A DNA stretch of 64,000 bases, taken from NCBI GenBank assembly GCA_023441965.1, contig JAEZNB010000021.1:7617-71616 (forward strand), read 5' to 3'. Every line of letters begins with the position of its first letter. The first letter of the stretch is position 1. Positions 8,890 through 17,845 of the stretch are shown here, piece after piece. A program made the position numbers and the translations under genes. Origin of the DNA: Bacillota bacterium (lineage in GTDB: Bacteria; Bacillota; Clostridia; Lachnospirales; Lachnospiraceae). Below the pieces are notes generated by a model. It was not told where the DNA came from. It ran no database searches and worked only from the letters and a program-made list of their open reading frames with translations.

Positions 8890-10266
8890 ATGAACACAGA
8901 TACGATTGCTGCAATTGCCACCGGCCTAAATAATGCCGGAATCAGCATTATAAGAATCAGTGGGGAAGGTGCCCTTCCGATCATCGATCGAATCTACAGA
9001 CCGGCGAAGGGGAGTAAGAAGCTGTCACAAGAGAAGAGTCATACCCTTCATTACGGATTTATCATAGAGGAGGACCAGATTATTGATGAGGTAATGGTTG
9101 CGATTATGAGAGCTCCTGCCTCCTATACCCGGGAGGATGTGGTAGAGATTGACTGTCACGGCGGAATAGTCGTAACGAGAAAAATATTGGAGACGGTTCT
9201 GAGACAGGGAGCAAGAATAGCAACTCCCGGTGAATTTACCAAAAGAGCCTTTCTAAACGGAAGAATAGATCTGTCCAGGGCGGAAGCAGTTTGTGACATT
9301 ATCAATTCTAAGAATGAACATGCTCTGAAGAATTCCATCAAGCAGCTGCAGGGGAAGGAATATGAGCTGATCCGGGAATTAAGGGAAAGGCTATTAAGGG
9401 ATATCGCCTATATTGAAGCAGCCCTGGATGACCCTGAGCATATAAGCCTGGAGGGATTTATAGAGGAGCTGAAGGAACACCTGGAACAGGAGATCAGGCA
9501 GATTGAGAAGCTTTTAAAGGAAGCCAAGAATGGAAGACTTCTGAAGGAAGGAATCAAAACGGTAATCGTCGGTAAACCAAATGCCGGTAAATCCAGCCTG
9601 ATGAATTTTCTGGCCGGAGAGGACAGAGCGATTGTGACGGATATTGCCGGTACCACCAGGGATACCCTGGAGGAGACAATTGAACTGGGAGGAATCACGC
9701 TCAATATCATTGATACGGCGGGTATTCGAAGTACTTCGGATGTGGTCGAGAAGATTGGTGTGGAGAAGGCAGTCAGGACTGCAGAGGATGCGGATCTGAT
9801 CATCTATGTTTTAGACTCCTCCACCCCCCTGGATGAAAACGACGAAGCCATCATGGAGATGATACAGGGGAAGAAGGCAATCCTTCTTTTGAATAAATCG
9901 GATTTGGAACCTAAGATCAGAACAGAAGCGCTTAGGGAAAGGACCGATCAGCCGATTCTTAGTATCTCTCTGAAGGAGAACTTAGGCCTGGAGGAATTTA
10001 CTGAACAGGTGAAAGAGATGTTTTTCCGAGGCGAACTAAGTCAACATGATGAGATCTATATTACAAATGAGAGGCACAGGGAAGCCTTTGCCAGTGCTCA
10101 GGAAAGCTTAAAGCTGGTGGTTGCAAGTATAGAAGCCGGAATGGCAGAGGATTTCTATACCATTGACCTGATGAGCGCCTATGAAACCCTCGGTAGAATC
10201 ATCGGAGAGAACGTCGAAGAAGACCTGGTAAATATGATATTCAAAGAATTCTGCATGGGAAAATAA
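8890..10266 (+). CDS. mnmE: tRNA uridine-5-carboxymethylaminomethyl modification GTPase MnmE
   Basis: MnmE with MnmG modifies wobble uridine 34 of several tRNAs. I take ATG 8890, preceded by GGAGGG, in place of the in-frame GTG at 8866. The 458-residue protein begins MNTDTIAAIATGL, the typical start. It has the N-terminal folate-binding domain, then a GTPase inserted in a helical domain: G1 GKPNAGKSS at 228-236, G2 AGTTRD, G3 DTAGIR, G4 NKSD. It ends FCMGK, where the C-terminal cysteine motif (usually CIGK) is conserved. Confidence 0.97.
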   Translation: MNTDTIAAIATGLNNAGISIIRISGEGALPIIDRIYRPAKGSKKLSQEKSHTLHYGFIIEEDQIIDEVMVAIMRAPASYTREDVVEIDCHGGIVVTRKILETVLRQGARIATPGEFTKRAFLNGRIDLSRAEAVCDIINSKNEHALKNSIKQLQGKEYELIRELRERLLRDIAYIEAALDDPEHISLEGFIEELKEHLEQEIRQIEKLLKEAKNGRLLKEGIKTVIVGKPNAGKSSLMNFLAGEDRAIVTDIAGTTRDTLEETIELGGITLNIIDTAGIRSTSDVVEKIGVEKAVRTAEDADLIIYVLDSSTPLDENDEAIMEMIQGKKAILLLNKSDLEPKIRTEALRERTDQPILSISLKENLGLEEFTEQVKEMFFRGELSQHDEIYITNERHREAFASAQESLKLVVASIEAGMAEDFYTIDLMSAYETLGRIIGENVEEDLVNMIFKEFCMGK

Positions 10267-10377
10267 CAGAAGAAAGGCTGTAAGGGATCTGCCCGGAAGC
10301 CTTCATAGGATACATGCTTTGCCGATGACGGAAGGAACAGCCTTCTTCGGCAATCGGATCAGAAGGGGAAGGAAAAC
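10267..10377 (+). other. mnmE-mnmG spacer with two competing hairpins
   Basis: The 111-base gap can fold two ways. One fold pairs GAAGAAAGGCTGT (10269-10281) with ACAGCCTTCTTC (10337-10348, one bulged A). The other pairs TTGCCGA (10319-10325) with TCGGCAA (10347-10353), with inner GAAGG/CCTTC. Both use 10341-10348 and so exclude each other. No U run follows either. Confidence 0.4.
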
Positions 10378-12285
10378 ATGTCTTTACTATATGAAAGCTA
10401 TGATGTCGTGATCATAGGGGCAGGACACGCCGGCTGTGAAGCGGCCCTGGCCTGTGCCAGACTCTCTATGAATACGGCTATGTTTACAATCAGCGTGGAC
10501 AGCATTGCCCTGATGCCCTGTAATCCCAATATCGGTGGGACCTCTAAAGGACATCTGGTCAGAGAAATTGATGCCTTGGGCGGTGAGATGGGGAAGAATA
10601 TCGATAAGACCTATATTCAGTCTAAAATGCTGAACTTGTCCAAGGGACCGGCAGTCCATTCTCTCCGCGCTCAGGCAGATAAGCAAGACTATTCCAGAGC
10701 AATGCGGCAGGTACTGGAGAATACAGAGAACCTTACGATAAAGCAAGCGGAGGTCGTGGAGATACTTACGGAGGGTTCTAAGGTATGCGGGGTTAAGACC
10801 TATTCGGGAGCAATCTACCCTTGTAAAGCAGTTGTATTATGTACCGGAACTTACCTGAATGCCAGATGCATCTATGGGGAGGTAGTGAATCATACCGGAC
10901 CCAATGGTCTGATGGCAGCAACCCATCTGACAGAGTCCTTAAAGGCGCTTGGCATAGAGATGTATCGCTTTAAGACAGGGACACCGGCCAGAATAGATAA
11001 GAGAACCATAGACTTTTCAAAGCTGGAGGAGCAGAGAGGGGATGACAGAATCGTTCCTTTTTCCTTTACAAATCAGCCGGAGGATATCAGGAAGGAACAG
11101 GTCTCCTGTTGGCTTACCTATACAACTGAACAAACCCATGAAGTTATCAGAGATAATATCGGGCGGTCCCCTCTATACAGCGGGGAAATCAAGGGAACAG
11201 GACCCAGATATTGCCCTTCCATAGAAGACAAGGTGATGCGTTTTGCGGATAAGGAGAGACATCAGGTATTCATCGAGCCGGAAGGCAATTACACCAATGA
11301 GATGTATATCGCCGGTATGTCCAGCTCTCTCCCGGAGGATGTCCAGATCCGGATGTATCGGTCTGTTCCGGGACTGGAAAAAGCAAATATCGTCCGTAAT
11401 GCTTATGCGATTGAGTATGATTGCATCAATCCCATGCAGCTCAAACCCTCTCTGGAATTTAAAAATATAGAGGGGCTGTTCAGCGGAGGCCAGTTTAATG
11501 GCAGCTCAGGCTATGAGGAGGCCGCTGCACAGGGACTGATTGCAGGCATTAATGCCTCTATGAAGCTAAAGGGGAGGGACCCCTTGATTCTAGATCGTTC
11601 AGAGGCCTATATCGGAGTTTTAATCGATGACCTGGTTTCAAAGGAAACTCATGAGCCTTACCGAATGATGACCTCAAGAGCAGAATATCGCTTGCTGTTA
11701 CGTCAGGATAATGCCGATCTTAGATTGACCCGTAAGGGCTATGAGGTTGGTTTGATAGAGGAAGGCCGTTATCAGGATTTGCTAAGGAAGGAAGAGCTGA
11801 TCCTTAGAGAAAGGAAGCGGTTGGAAGAGAGTGTCATCGGAGCCAGAAAGGAGGTCCAGGAGTTTCTGGAGAAAAACCAAAGTGCAGTATTAACGACAGC
11901 AACGACTCTGGCAGAACTGCTTCGGAGACCTGAGCTTAATTATGAGCTGCTGGCACCCTTGGATCCGGATCGTCCAAAGCTTCCGCAAAGTGTAATCGAG
12001 CAAATAGAAATCAATATAAAATATGACGGATATATCAGCAGACAGCTGAAGCAGGTAGAGCAATTCAAGAAGCAGGAGAACAAGAAGATCCCGGAGGAGC
12101 TGGATTATAATGAGGTTCACAGTCTGCGACTTGAGGCTAAACAGAAGCTGGCCAAGTTCCGGCCTGCTTCCATCGGACAGGCCTCCAGAATATCCGGTGT
12201 ATCACCGGCAGACATCTCAGTACTGATGGTGTATCTGATGCAGTATAACCAGAGAGCCGGACAAGTGAGCAAGGAAGAGATATAA
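10378..12285 (+). CDS. mnmG: tRNA uridine-5-carboxymethylaminomethyl modification enzyme MnmG (GidA)
   Basis: MnmG is the FAD- and NADH-dependent partner of MnmE in wobble-uridine modification. The 635-residue length is typical. The FAD-binding dinucleotide fold is at the N-terminus (VVIIGAGHAGCEAALACARL), followed by the family motif LMPCNPNIGGTSKGHLVREI. The C-terminal helical domain that binds MnmE is complete. A GGAAGGAAAAC site precedes the ATG. Confidence 0.97.
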   Translation: MSLLYESYDVVIIGAGHAGCEAALACARLSMNTAMFTISVDSIALMPCNPNIGGTSKGHLVREIDALGGEMGKNIDKTYIQSKMLNLSKGPAVHSLRAQADKQDYSRAMRQVLENTENLTIKQAEVVEILTEGSKVCGVKTYSGAIYPCKAVVLCTGTYLNARCIYGEVVNHTGPNGLMAATHLTESLKALGIEMYRFKTGTPARIDKRTIDFSKLEEQRGDDRIVPFSFTNQPEDIRKEQVSCWLTYTTEQTHEVIRDNIGRSPLYSGEIKGTGPRYCPSIEDKVMRFADKERHQVFIEPEGNYTNEMYIAGMSSSLPEDVQIRMYRSVPGLEKANIVRNAYAIEYDCINPMQLKPSLEFKNIEGLFSGGQFNGSSGYEEAAAQGLIAGINASMKLKGRDPLILDRSEAYIGVLIDDLVSKETHEPYRMMTSRAEYRLLLRQDNADLRLTRKGYEVGLIEEGRYQDLLRKEELILRERKRLEESVIGARKEVQEFLEKNQSAVLTTATTLAELLRRPELNYELLAPLDPDRPKLPQSVIEQIEINIKYDGYISRQLKQVEQFKKQENKKIPEELDYNEVHSLRLEAKQKLAKFRPASIGQASRISGVSPADISVLMVYLMQYNQRAGQVSKEEI

Positions 12286-12363
12286 TTACCTGTATCAATA
12301 AAAAAGCTTTGGGTTAAGTCCAGACGGAAGTGAAGGGAAAAGGTCAGAGAAAGGATAGAGAAC

Positions 12364-13095
12364 ATGACAGACGAAAGGGAGCAGGGACTACAGCGCTTCT
12401 TAAAAGGAGTAGAGGAGCTAAAGATCCAACTGAAGGAGGAGCAGCTACAGCAATTTATTAGCTACTATGAATTACTGGTAGAATGGAATAAGGTAATGAA
12501 CCTGACTGCGATTACTGAGTTTGAGGATGTCGTTATCAAGCATTTTCTTGATAGTTTATCCCTCGTAAAGGTTATGAAGCTAAGCTCGGAGCGTATTCTT
12601 GATATGGGGACCGGTGCCGGCTTCCCCGGAATACCCTTAAAAATTGCATTTCCCGGACTAAAGGTGGTTCTATTGGATTCACTGAAAAAAAGAATCCTAT
12701 TTCTGGAGGAAGTGATTCAGGCATTGAATTTAAAAGAAATCAAGGCAATTCATGGCAGGGCAGAGGATTATGGCAGAGAGAAGGATTACAGGGAGAGCTT
12801 TGATCTCTGTGTATCAAGGGCCGTTGCAAGACTATCCGTACTTTCTGAGTATTGCCTTCCTTATGTAAAACAGGGTGGATACTTCATACCTTATAAATCG
12901 GGTAGGATGGAGGAGGAAGTGAAGGAGGCAGATCAGGCCCTGAAAATTCTTGGTGCAGAGGTTGAACGGACAGAAGAGTTCCTCTTGCCGGGAACAGATA
13001 TCGTCCGAAGTTTGATTCTGGTCCGTAAATCAAAGACGACATCTTTAAAATATCCGAGAAGTGCCGGAAAACCGGCGAAAGAGCCGTTAAGGTAA
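12364..13095 (+). CDS. rsmG: 16S rRNA (guanine527-N7)-methyltransferase RsmG
   Basis: RsmG (GidB) methylates G527 of 16S rRNA using S-adenosylmethionine. The 243 residues carry the family start WNKVMNLTAI, the SAM-binding motif ILDMGTGAGFPGIPL and the CVSRAVARL stretch. It follows mnmG at 78 bases as in most firmicutes. Confidence 0.96.
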   Translation: MTDEREQGLQRFLKGVEELKIQLKEEQLQQFISYYELLVEWNKVMNLTAITEFEDVVIKHFLDSLSLVKVMKLSSERILDMGTGAGFPGIPLKIAFPGLKVVLLDSLKKRILFLEEVIQALNLKEIKAIHGRAEDYGREKDYRESFDLCVSRAVARLSVLSEYCLPYVKQGGYFIPYKSGRMEEEVKEADQALKILGAEVERTEEFLLPGTDIVRSLILVRKSKTTSLKYPRSAGKPAKEPLR

Positions 13096-13132
13096 AACGG
13101 AAAGCAAGAAGGAATGAAATAGGGGAAAAAAG

Positions 13133-13573
13133 ATGGTTCAAGGAAGAGTTGTTTCAGATATCAAGGAGCAGGAAGCTGTACGGGATATATTTCGTAAGGT
13201 ATCCTTGTGCTTGCAGGAAACAGAGGAGAAAGACAGTCTGATACAGGTTCTTGCATATGAGGGAGTAAGCGATTTATGCCCCGTAGCTGCCGGCTGTATG
13301 AGGTTGGGGGAAGAAATGGCCAGGCTCCTGGCAGTGGCTGTATTACCTGAGTACCGAGGAAAGTCATATGGAGAGTTACTGATCCGTATGCTGATCGATA
13401 AGGCAAAAACCGGAGGAATACAAAGAATGGAAGTCAACTGTGAGAGCAACATGACCGCATATTTTAGAAAGCTTGGCTTCAAGAGTGTTGACAACACAGA
13501 GATAAACGGAAATACTGTTACCAAGTTAATCTACAACATAGGTGACAGAACTTGCTGCTGTAAAACAATATAA
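13133..13573 (+). CDS. GNAT-family N-acetyltransferase
   Basis: A 146-residue protein with the GNAT fold. The acetyl-CoA-binding motif is VAVLPEYRGKSYGELLIRML, followed by a beta-bulge region and CESNMTAYFRKLGF, the usual motif B. The N-terminal half is divergent and the substrate cannot be told from sequence; ArgA/RimI-like enzymes are the nearest types that I would expect. It starts 37 bases after rsmG with AGGGGA before the ATG, so it may be the last gene of that operon. Confidence 0.8.
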   Translation: MVQGRVVSDIKEQEAVRDIFRKVSLCLQETEEKDSLIQVLAYEGVSDLCPVAAGCMRLGEEMARLLAVAVLPEYRGKSYGELLIRMLIDKAKTGGIQRMEVNCESNMTAYFRKLGFKSVDNTEINGNTVTKLIYNIGDRTCCCKTI

Positions 13574-13670
13574 TGTATAAGAAATTACAATATAATGTAA
13601 AAAAATACTTTCAAAAAGATAAGAATTGTTATATGATATAAGCAGAGAATGAGCAAAATTAGGTATAATA

Positions 13671-14735
13671 GTGAATAATAACAAGGACGGATACGACTTG
13701 GTTAAGGATGAAGAATTATACAGAGCTGAGGAATCTATAAAATTCCTACAGGAGCTCGCCATAGAATATCAGAATATGGAGGAAGAACTTCTTAATCAGA
13801 AGAAGGCAGTCATGGTTCAATTATCTGAGTGGGAAGAAAAGCTATCCTTAGCAAGGCAGTACTATGCGGATAAATTGAATTTGTTTTCACCGAATAATAA
13901 ATCCTATGACCTGGAGGAGATCAACTCCGGTATCTTAAGGGAGCAAGAACGACTGGAACAAATTTCATCAGAGCTCGGGAAGATGCAGGAGATGGAAATG
14001 CAGCTTTGTTCCGCATCTACTTTGATGGAGAAGTGCTTTAGGTATCAGAATGATCTGGGATTAACCATATTGGAGAGACAGGAGAAGGACAGACAGAGAA
14101 TTGCCAGAGACCTTCATGATTCCACCGTTCAGAATCTGACCAGCCTGGTCCACAAGATAGAATTATGCTCCAGACTGGTTGAAATGGATCCCCCCAGGGC
14201 AAAGCTGGAGCTGTCCGTATTGGAAAACAATGTAAAAATGGTTATTAATGAAATGAGAGAAATCATTTATAACCTCAAACCCATGTCGCTGGATGATCTC
14301 GGCCTGTCTGTTACGATCGAGCGTTATGCGAAGCAACTTATGACAAGCCATGATATTAAAGTATATGTGAAGCATAATCCTGAGATTGAGAACATACTGC
14401 CTGTAGTAAAACTATCCTTGTTCAGGGTTGTGCAGGAAGCTTGCCATAATGTGATAAAGCATGCAAGAGCAAAAAGAATTGATATCAATGTTTTATATGA
14501 TATAAATTACATTACCGTATCTATAAAGGATGACGGGATAGGCTTTGACTCACACAAACAGATGGATATGCTTCCCGAGCGAAACTCAGGATACGGCTTA
14601 TCCATTATGAAGGAAAGAGTATACTTATTATCAGGCACAATGAAGATACACTCTGAGATTAGTAAAGGTACAAGTATTACGATCAGAGTACCTTTCACAA
14701 AGGGCAAGGGGGAAAGAAATGAGCAGACCGATTAG
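13671..14735 (+). CDS. DegS-like cytosolic sensor histidine kinase
   Basis: A 354-residue kinase of the NarL/DesK type, starting at GTG. The first ~130 residues are predicted coiled coil (EELLNQKKAVMVQLSEWEEK), with no membrane segment or signal peptide. The phosphoacceptor is His149 in RIARDLHDSTVQNL (HisKA_3). The ATP-binding domain shows VVQEACHNVIKHA, DDGIGF and GYGLSIMKERV. The architecture matches Bacillus DegS, including its coiled-coil sensing half. It overlaps the next gene, its response regulator, by 17 bases. The input signal is unknown. Confidence 0.9.
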   Translation: MNNNKDGYDLVKDEELYRAEESIKFLQELAIEYQNMEEELLNQKKAVMVQLSEWEEKLSLARQYYADKLNLFSPNNKSYDLEEINSGILREQERLEQISSELGKMQEMEMQLCSASTLMEKCFRYQNDLGLTILERQEKDRQRIARDLHDSTVQNLTSLVHKIELCSRLVEMDPPRAKLELSVLENNVKMVINEMREIIYNLKPMSLDDLGLSVTIERYAKQLMTSHDIKVYVKHNPEIENILPVVKLSLFRVVQEACHNVIKHARAKRIDINVLYDINYITVSIKDDGIGFDSHKQMDMLPERNSGYGLSIMKERVYLLSGTMKIHSEISKGTSITIRVPFTKGKGERNEQTD

Positions 14736-15372
14736 TATCGTAATTGCGGATGATCATTCCATGGTCAGAGAGGGCATTAAGCAGATTTTAGAGTTAGACG
14801 GAGACATTGTTGTAAATGGAGAAGCCGGTGATGGAAAGCAATGTATCGATTTGCTGGACAAGGTTTCAACAGATGTACTATTACTCGATATTAATATGCC
14901 TAATATGAATGGATTGAAGGTTCTGCAGCATTTGCGGGAAAAGAAGAAGAACATTAAGGTATTAATTCTTACCATTCATAATGAGGTTGAATACCTGGTA
15001 AGAGCAGTTGAGATCGGAGTAGATGGTTATGTCTTAAAGGATTCCGATTCCTCTGTTCTAAAGAAGGCAATCTATAGTCTATATAGAGGAGAGACTTTCA
15101 TTCAACCGGAATTGACACCTATGTTAAAGGAAAGGTTGGAGGAGAAGAACTCCCTATCAAGCAGCTATGATGATTCTCTTACCAGAAGAGAGATTGAGGT
15201 ACTCAAGCTTTTGGCTGAGGGATTGTTCAATAAAGAAATCGCCTATACTTTAGATATCAGCGAGAAAACAGTTAAAAACCATGTATCTAATATATTTAAG
15301 AAGATTAATGTTTCTGACAGAACACAGGCAGCTGTATATGCGATTAAAAATAATTTGGTTGATATTTTCTAA
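14719..15372 (+). CDS. DegU-like response regulator (REC + LuxR/NarL HTH)
   Basis: A 217-residue regulator that pairs with the kinase upstream. The receiver domain has the acidic pocket DD at 11-12, phosphoacceptor Asp57 (LLLDINMP) and a conserved Lys in VLKDS. The C-terminal LuxR-type HTH begins at LTRREIEVLKLLAEG with NKEIAYTLDISEKTVKNHVSNIFKK. Start ATG has a GGGGGAAAGA site. The transcript ends at a hairpin formed by a parS site. Its targets are not known here. Confidence 0.9.
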   Translation: MSRPISIVIADDHSMVREGIKQILELDGDIVVNGEAGDGKQCIDLLDKVSTDVLLLDINMPNMNGLKVLQHLREKKKNIKVLILTIHNEVEYLVRAVEIGVDGYVLKDSDSSVLKKAIYSLYRGETFIQPELTPMLKERLEEKNSLSSSYDDSLTRREIEVLKLLAEGLFNKEIAYTLDISEKTVKNHVSNIFKKINVSDRTQAAVYAIKNNLVDIF

Positions 15373-15383
15373 CACAACAAATG

Positions 15384-15416
15384 AGGGATGTTTCACGTGA
15401 AACATCCCTTTTTTTT
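15384..15416 (+). terminator. parS: Intrinsic terminator whose stem is a perfect parS site
   Basis: The 26 bases 15384-15409 form a perfect palindrome whose centre, 15389-15404, is TGTTTCACGTGAAACA, the canonical parS. A run of eight T follows (15409-15416). In RNA this is a GC-capped stem plus U tract 12 bases after the regulator's stop codon. The same DNA is therefore a ParB nucleation site and a terminator. Confidence 0.85.
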
Positions 15417-15473
15417 ATAACATATTCCGATTGTATCTTAAAGAATGGAATTAGCAAACCGCTGTCAAAATGT

Positions 15474-15498
15474 GAGTCTGGTAAGGCAGACTCTTTTC
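15474..15498 (+). terminator. Possible second hairpin terminator
   Basis: GAGTCTG (15474-15480) pairs with CAGACTC (15487-15493) around a six-base loop and is followed by TTTTCC. It could catch read-through from the first terminator. Confidence 0.45.
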
Positions 15499-16029
15499 CT
15501 TAATAAATTGGAAATTCGAGTTATCTTGAATTTGATATAGAGCTTATGGAAGAACTACTTATGAAAGCAAGCTCATAAAACCAAATACGTATGAGGTCAG
15601 GATCATATAACGCCTAGTACAATCAAAGGAATGAATAAGGAATAGTACAACACAAGAATAGTAATACAATAATATATCCAAGGTCTCTATAGGAAAAACC
15701 ACTTTATATGATACTTTTGTAAGGTATGATAAGTATTAACTCAAGGAGCATCTTTGTGATACATAAGATACATGAGATACCCAACTATCTTTATACAATA
15801 ATCAAACGAGACATTTATTAAGCAATAGAGCCATAGGTATTCAGATATGTTTAAAGGGTAGTTACTGTTTATTTGATTGGTAAATATGTTTCACGTGAAA
15901 CATTGATGTAATAATGCAATTTTGTTTACATTGTTATAGATATATGGATTATTTAATGATATAATGTAAATCGTGTAATATGCTTACGTAAGAGCAAGGG
16001 TACGATTAGAAAAGGGGGAGGGTTAAGAT
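15499..16029 (+). promoter_or_regulatory. parS: parA leader region with the second parS site (15887-15902)
   Basis: This AT-rich gap holds a perfect TGTTTCACGTGAAACA at 15887-15902. The rest, 15499-15886, shows no gene that I can support. The parA promoter probably lies in 15903-15985, where TATAAT occurs within an AT-rich stretch, but I could not fix a good -35. ParB binding here could also affect parAB transcription. Confidence 0.8.
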
Positions 16030-16851
16030 ATGGCCAGGGTGATCGCTATTGCAAACCAGAAGGGCGGAGTAGGTAAGACTACTACGGCAATTAATCTATC
16101 TGCTTGTTTGGCAGAGAAGAAGAGGAAGGTACTTACGATTGATATCGATCCACAGGGCAATACCTCCAGTGGCTTAGGAATTGACAAGAATAAGCTGAAG
16201 AATACGATATATCAGATGATTATAGGGGATTGTACCCTAGAGGAATGTCTGATCAGCAGTGATATCATAGATCATCTGGATGTTCTACCCTCTAATGTTA
16301 ATCTGGCTGGAGCTGAAATCGAGCTGATTGGTATCGAAGGACGGGAGTACATATTAAAGAAGCATATTGATCGAATCCGGGATAATTACGACTTTATTAT
16401 TATTGATTGTCCCCCCTCATTGAATACCCTCACTGTGAATGCCATGACAACGGCGGATACGGTTCTGGTTCCCATTCAATGCGAGTTTTATGCTTTAGAA
16501 GGACTGACACAGCTGATACACACCATTAACCTGGTAAAGCAAAGACTGAATCCGCAGCTGGAGATGGAGGGTGTGGTATTCACCATGTTTGATGCCAGAA
16601 CAAACCTATCCCTTCAGGTAGTCGAAAATGTGAAGGAGAATTTGAAGCAGAATATCTATAAGACCATCATTCCCCGAAATGTGAGATTGGCTGAAGCTCC
16701 GAGTCATGGACTACCGATCAATCTATATGATCCAAAGTCTGCCGGTGCGGACGGATACCGACAGCTTGCGATTGAGGTAATAGAGAAAGATGAAGCAGAG
16801 ATGTACGCAAAGAATGAAGTCAGTGAGCTGAAATACAGAAGACATAAGTAG
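16030..16851 (+). CDS. parA: Chromosome partitioning ATPase ParA (Soj)
   Basis: ParA/Soj is a Walker-type ATPase that works with ParB in origin segregation and in control of DnaA. The 273 residues carry the deviant Walker A KGGVGKTT at 11-18, the DIDPQGN motif and the IIIDCPPSLNTLT Walker B region. AAAGGGGGAGGG precedes the ATG. parB follows 60 bases downstream. Confidence 0.97.
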   Translation: MARVIAIANQKGGVGKTTTAINLSACLAEKKRKVLTIDIDPQGNTSSGLGIDKNKLKNTIYQMIIGDCTLEECLISSDIIDHLDVLPSNVNLAGAEIELIGIEGREYILKKHIDRIRDNYDFIIIDCPPSLNTLTVNAMTTADTVLVPIQCEFYALEGLTQLIHTINLVKQRLNPQLEMEGVVFTMFDARTNLSLQVVENVKENLKQNIYKTIIPRNVRLAEAPSHGLPINLYDPKSAGADGYRQLAIEVIEKDEAEMYAKNEVSELKYRRHK

Positions 16852-16911
16852 AGGGAAGAACCCTTCCGAATAGAGGGAAGCCACAGATAAAAGAGAAGGA
16901 GGAGGAGAGCA

Positions 16912-17796
16912 ATGGCCGCAGTAAAGAAGGGGTTAGGAAAAGGATTGGATATTATGATACCTGAGCGGATCATGGAGACAGAAGCTACAAAAACCGAGCA
17001 TGTTTCACGTGAAACATTGATACCCATCAGAGAGATTGAACCGAATAAAGCTCAGCCTCGAAAGAGATTTGATGAGGATTCACTTCAGGAGCTTGCAGAT
17101 TCGATTAAGCAATTTGGAATTATTGAGCCTTTGATTGTTCAAAAGAGGGACAAGTATTATGAGATTATTGCCGGGGAAAGACGATGGAGAGCAGCACGAA
17201 TAGCAGGCCTGAAGGAAGTTCCGGTTATAGTAAAGGATTATACCCCACAGGAAATTGTAGAAATTGCGTTGATTGAAAATATACAGAGAGAAGATTTAAA
17301 CCCGATTGAGGAAGCTCTGGCCTATCAAAGGCTGATACAGGAATTTCACTTAAAGCAGGACGAGCTGGCGGATAGAGTTTCAAAGAGCCGGGCTGCAGTG
17401 ACGAATTCCCTTAGGCTTCTAAAACTGGACAGCAGGATTCAGCAGATGCTGATGGAAGACATTCTATCAAGCGGACATGCCAGAGCCCTACTTCCCTTGG
17501 AAGACCCGGAGGTGCAGTATCATACAGCCTGTAGGATCTTCGATGAGAAGATGAGTGTTCGTGAAACAGAAAAGCTGGTCAAGCAGCTCCTAAGTGATAA
17601 ACCCAAAAAGAATTATGCTGTAACGGATGAGAATGAGTTCATTTATCGGGAGTTGGAGGAGAAGATCAGGAATATCATCGGAACGAAGGTGTCTATACAT
17701 AGAAAGCAAAGGAATAAGGGCAAGATTGAAATTGAGTACTATTCCAATGAAGAGCTGGAACGTATTATTGAATTATTTGAAGGCATGAGCCTATAA
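16912..17796 (+). CDS. parB: Chromosome partitioning protein ParB (Spo0J), with internal parS
   Basis: ParB is a CTP-dependent clamp that loads at parS. The 294 residues contain the N-terminal domain with AQPRKRFDEDSLQELADSI and the CTP-binding box IIAGERRWRAARIAGL, then NIQREDLNPIEEA, the HTH (DELADRVSKSRAAVTNSLRLL) and a C-terminal dimer domain. A perfect parS (17001-17016) lies inside the gene, encoding part of HVSRETL at about residues 30-36, as in Bacillus spo0J. Confidence 0.97.
   Translation: MAAVKKGLGKGLDIMIPERIMETEATKTEHVSRETLIPIREIEPNKAQPRKRFDEDSLQELADSIKQFGIIEPLIVQKRDKYYEIIAGERRWRAARIAGLKEVPVIVKDYTPQEIVEIALIENIQREDLNPIEEALAYQRLIQEFHLKQDELADRVSKSRAAVTNSLRLLKLDSRIQQMLMEDILSSGHARALLPLEDPEVQYHTACRIFDEKMSVRETEKLVKQLLSDKPKKNYAVTDENEFIYRELEEKIRNIIGTKVSIHRKQRNKGKIEIEYYSNEELERIIELFEGMSL
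17001..17016. promoter_or_regulatory. parS: parS site inside parB
   Basis: TGTTTCACGTGAAACA, a perfect 16-base parS, third of three within 1.63 kb. The reading frame tolerates it as Val-Ser-Arg-Glu-Thr within the ParB N-terminus. Confidence 0.92.
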
Positions 17797-17845
17797 GAAT
17801 GTAAATTTATGTAAATACAAAAGGATATGATGGAGGAACGAAGAG

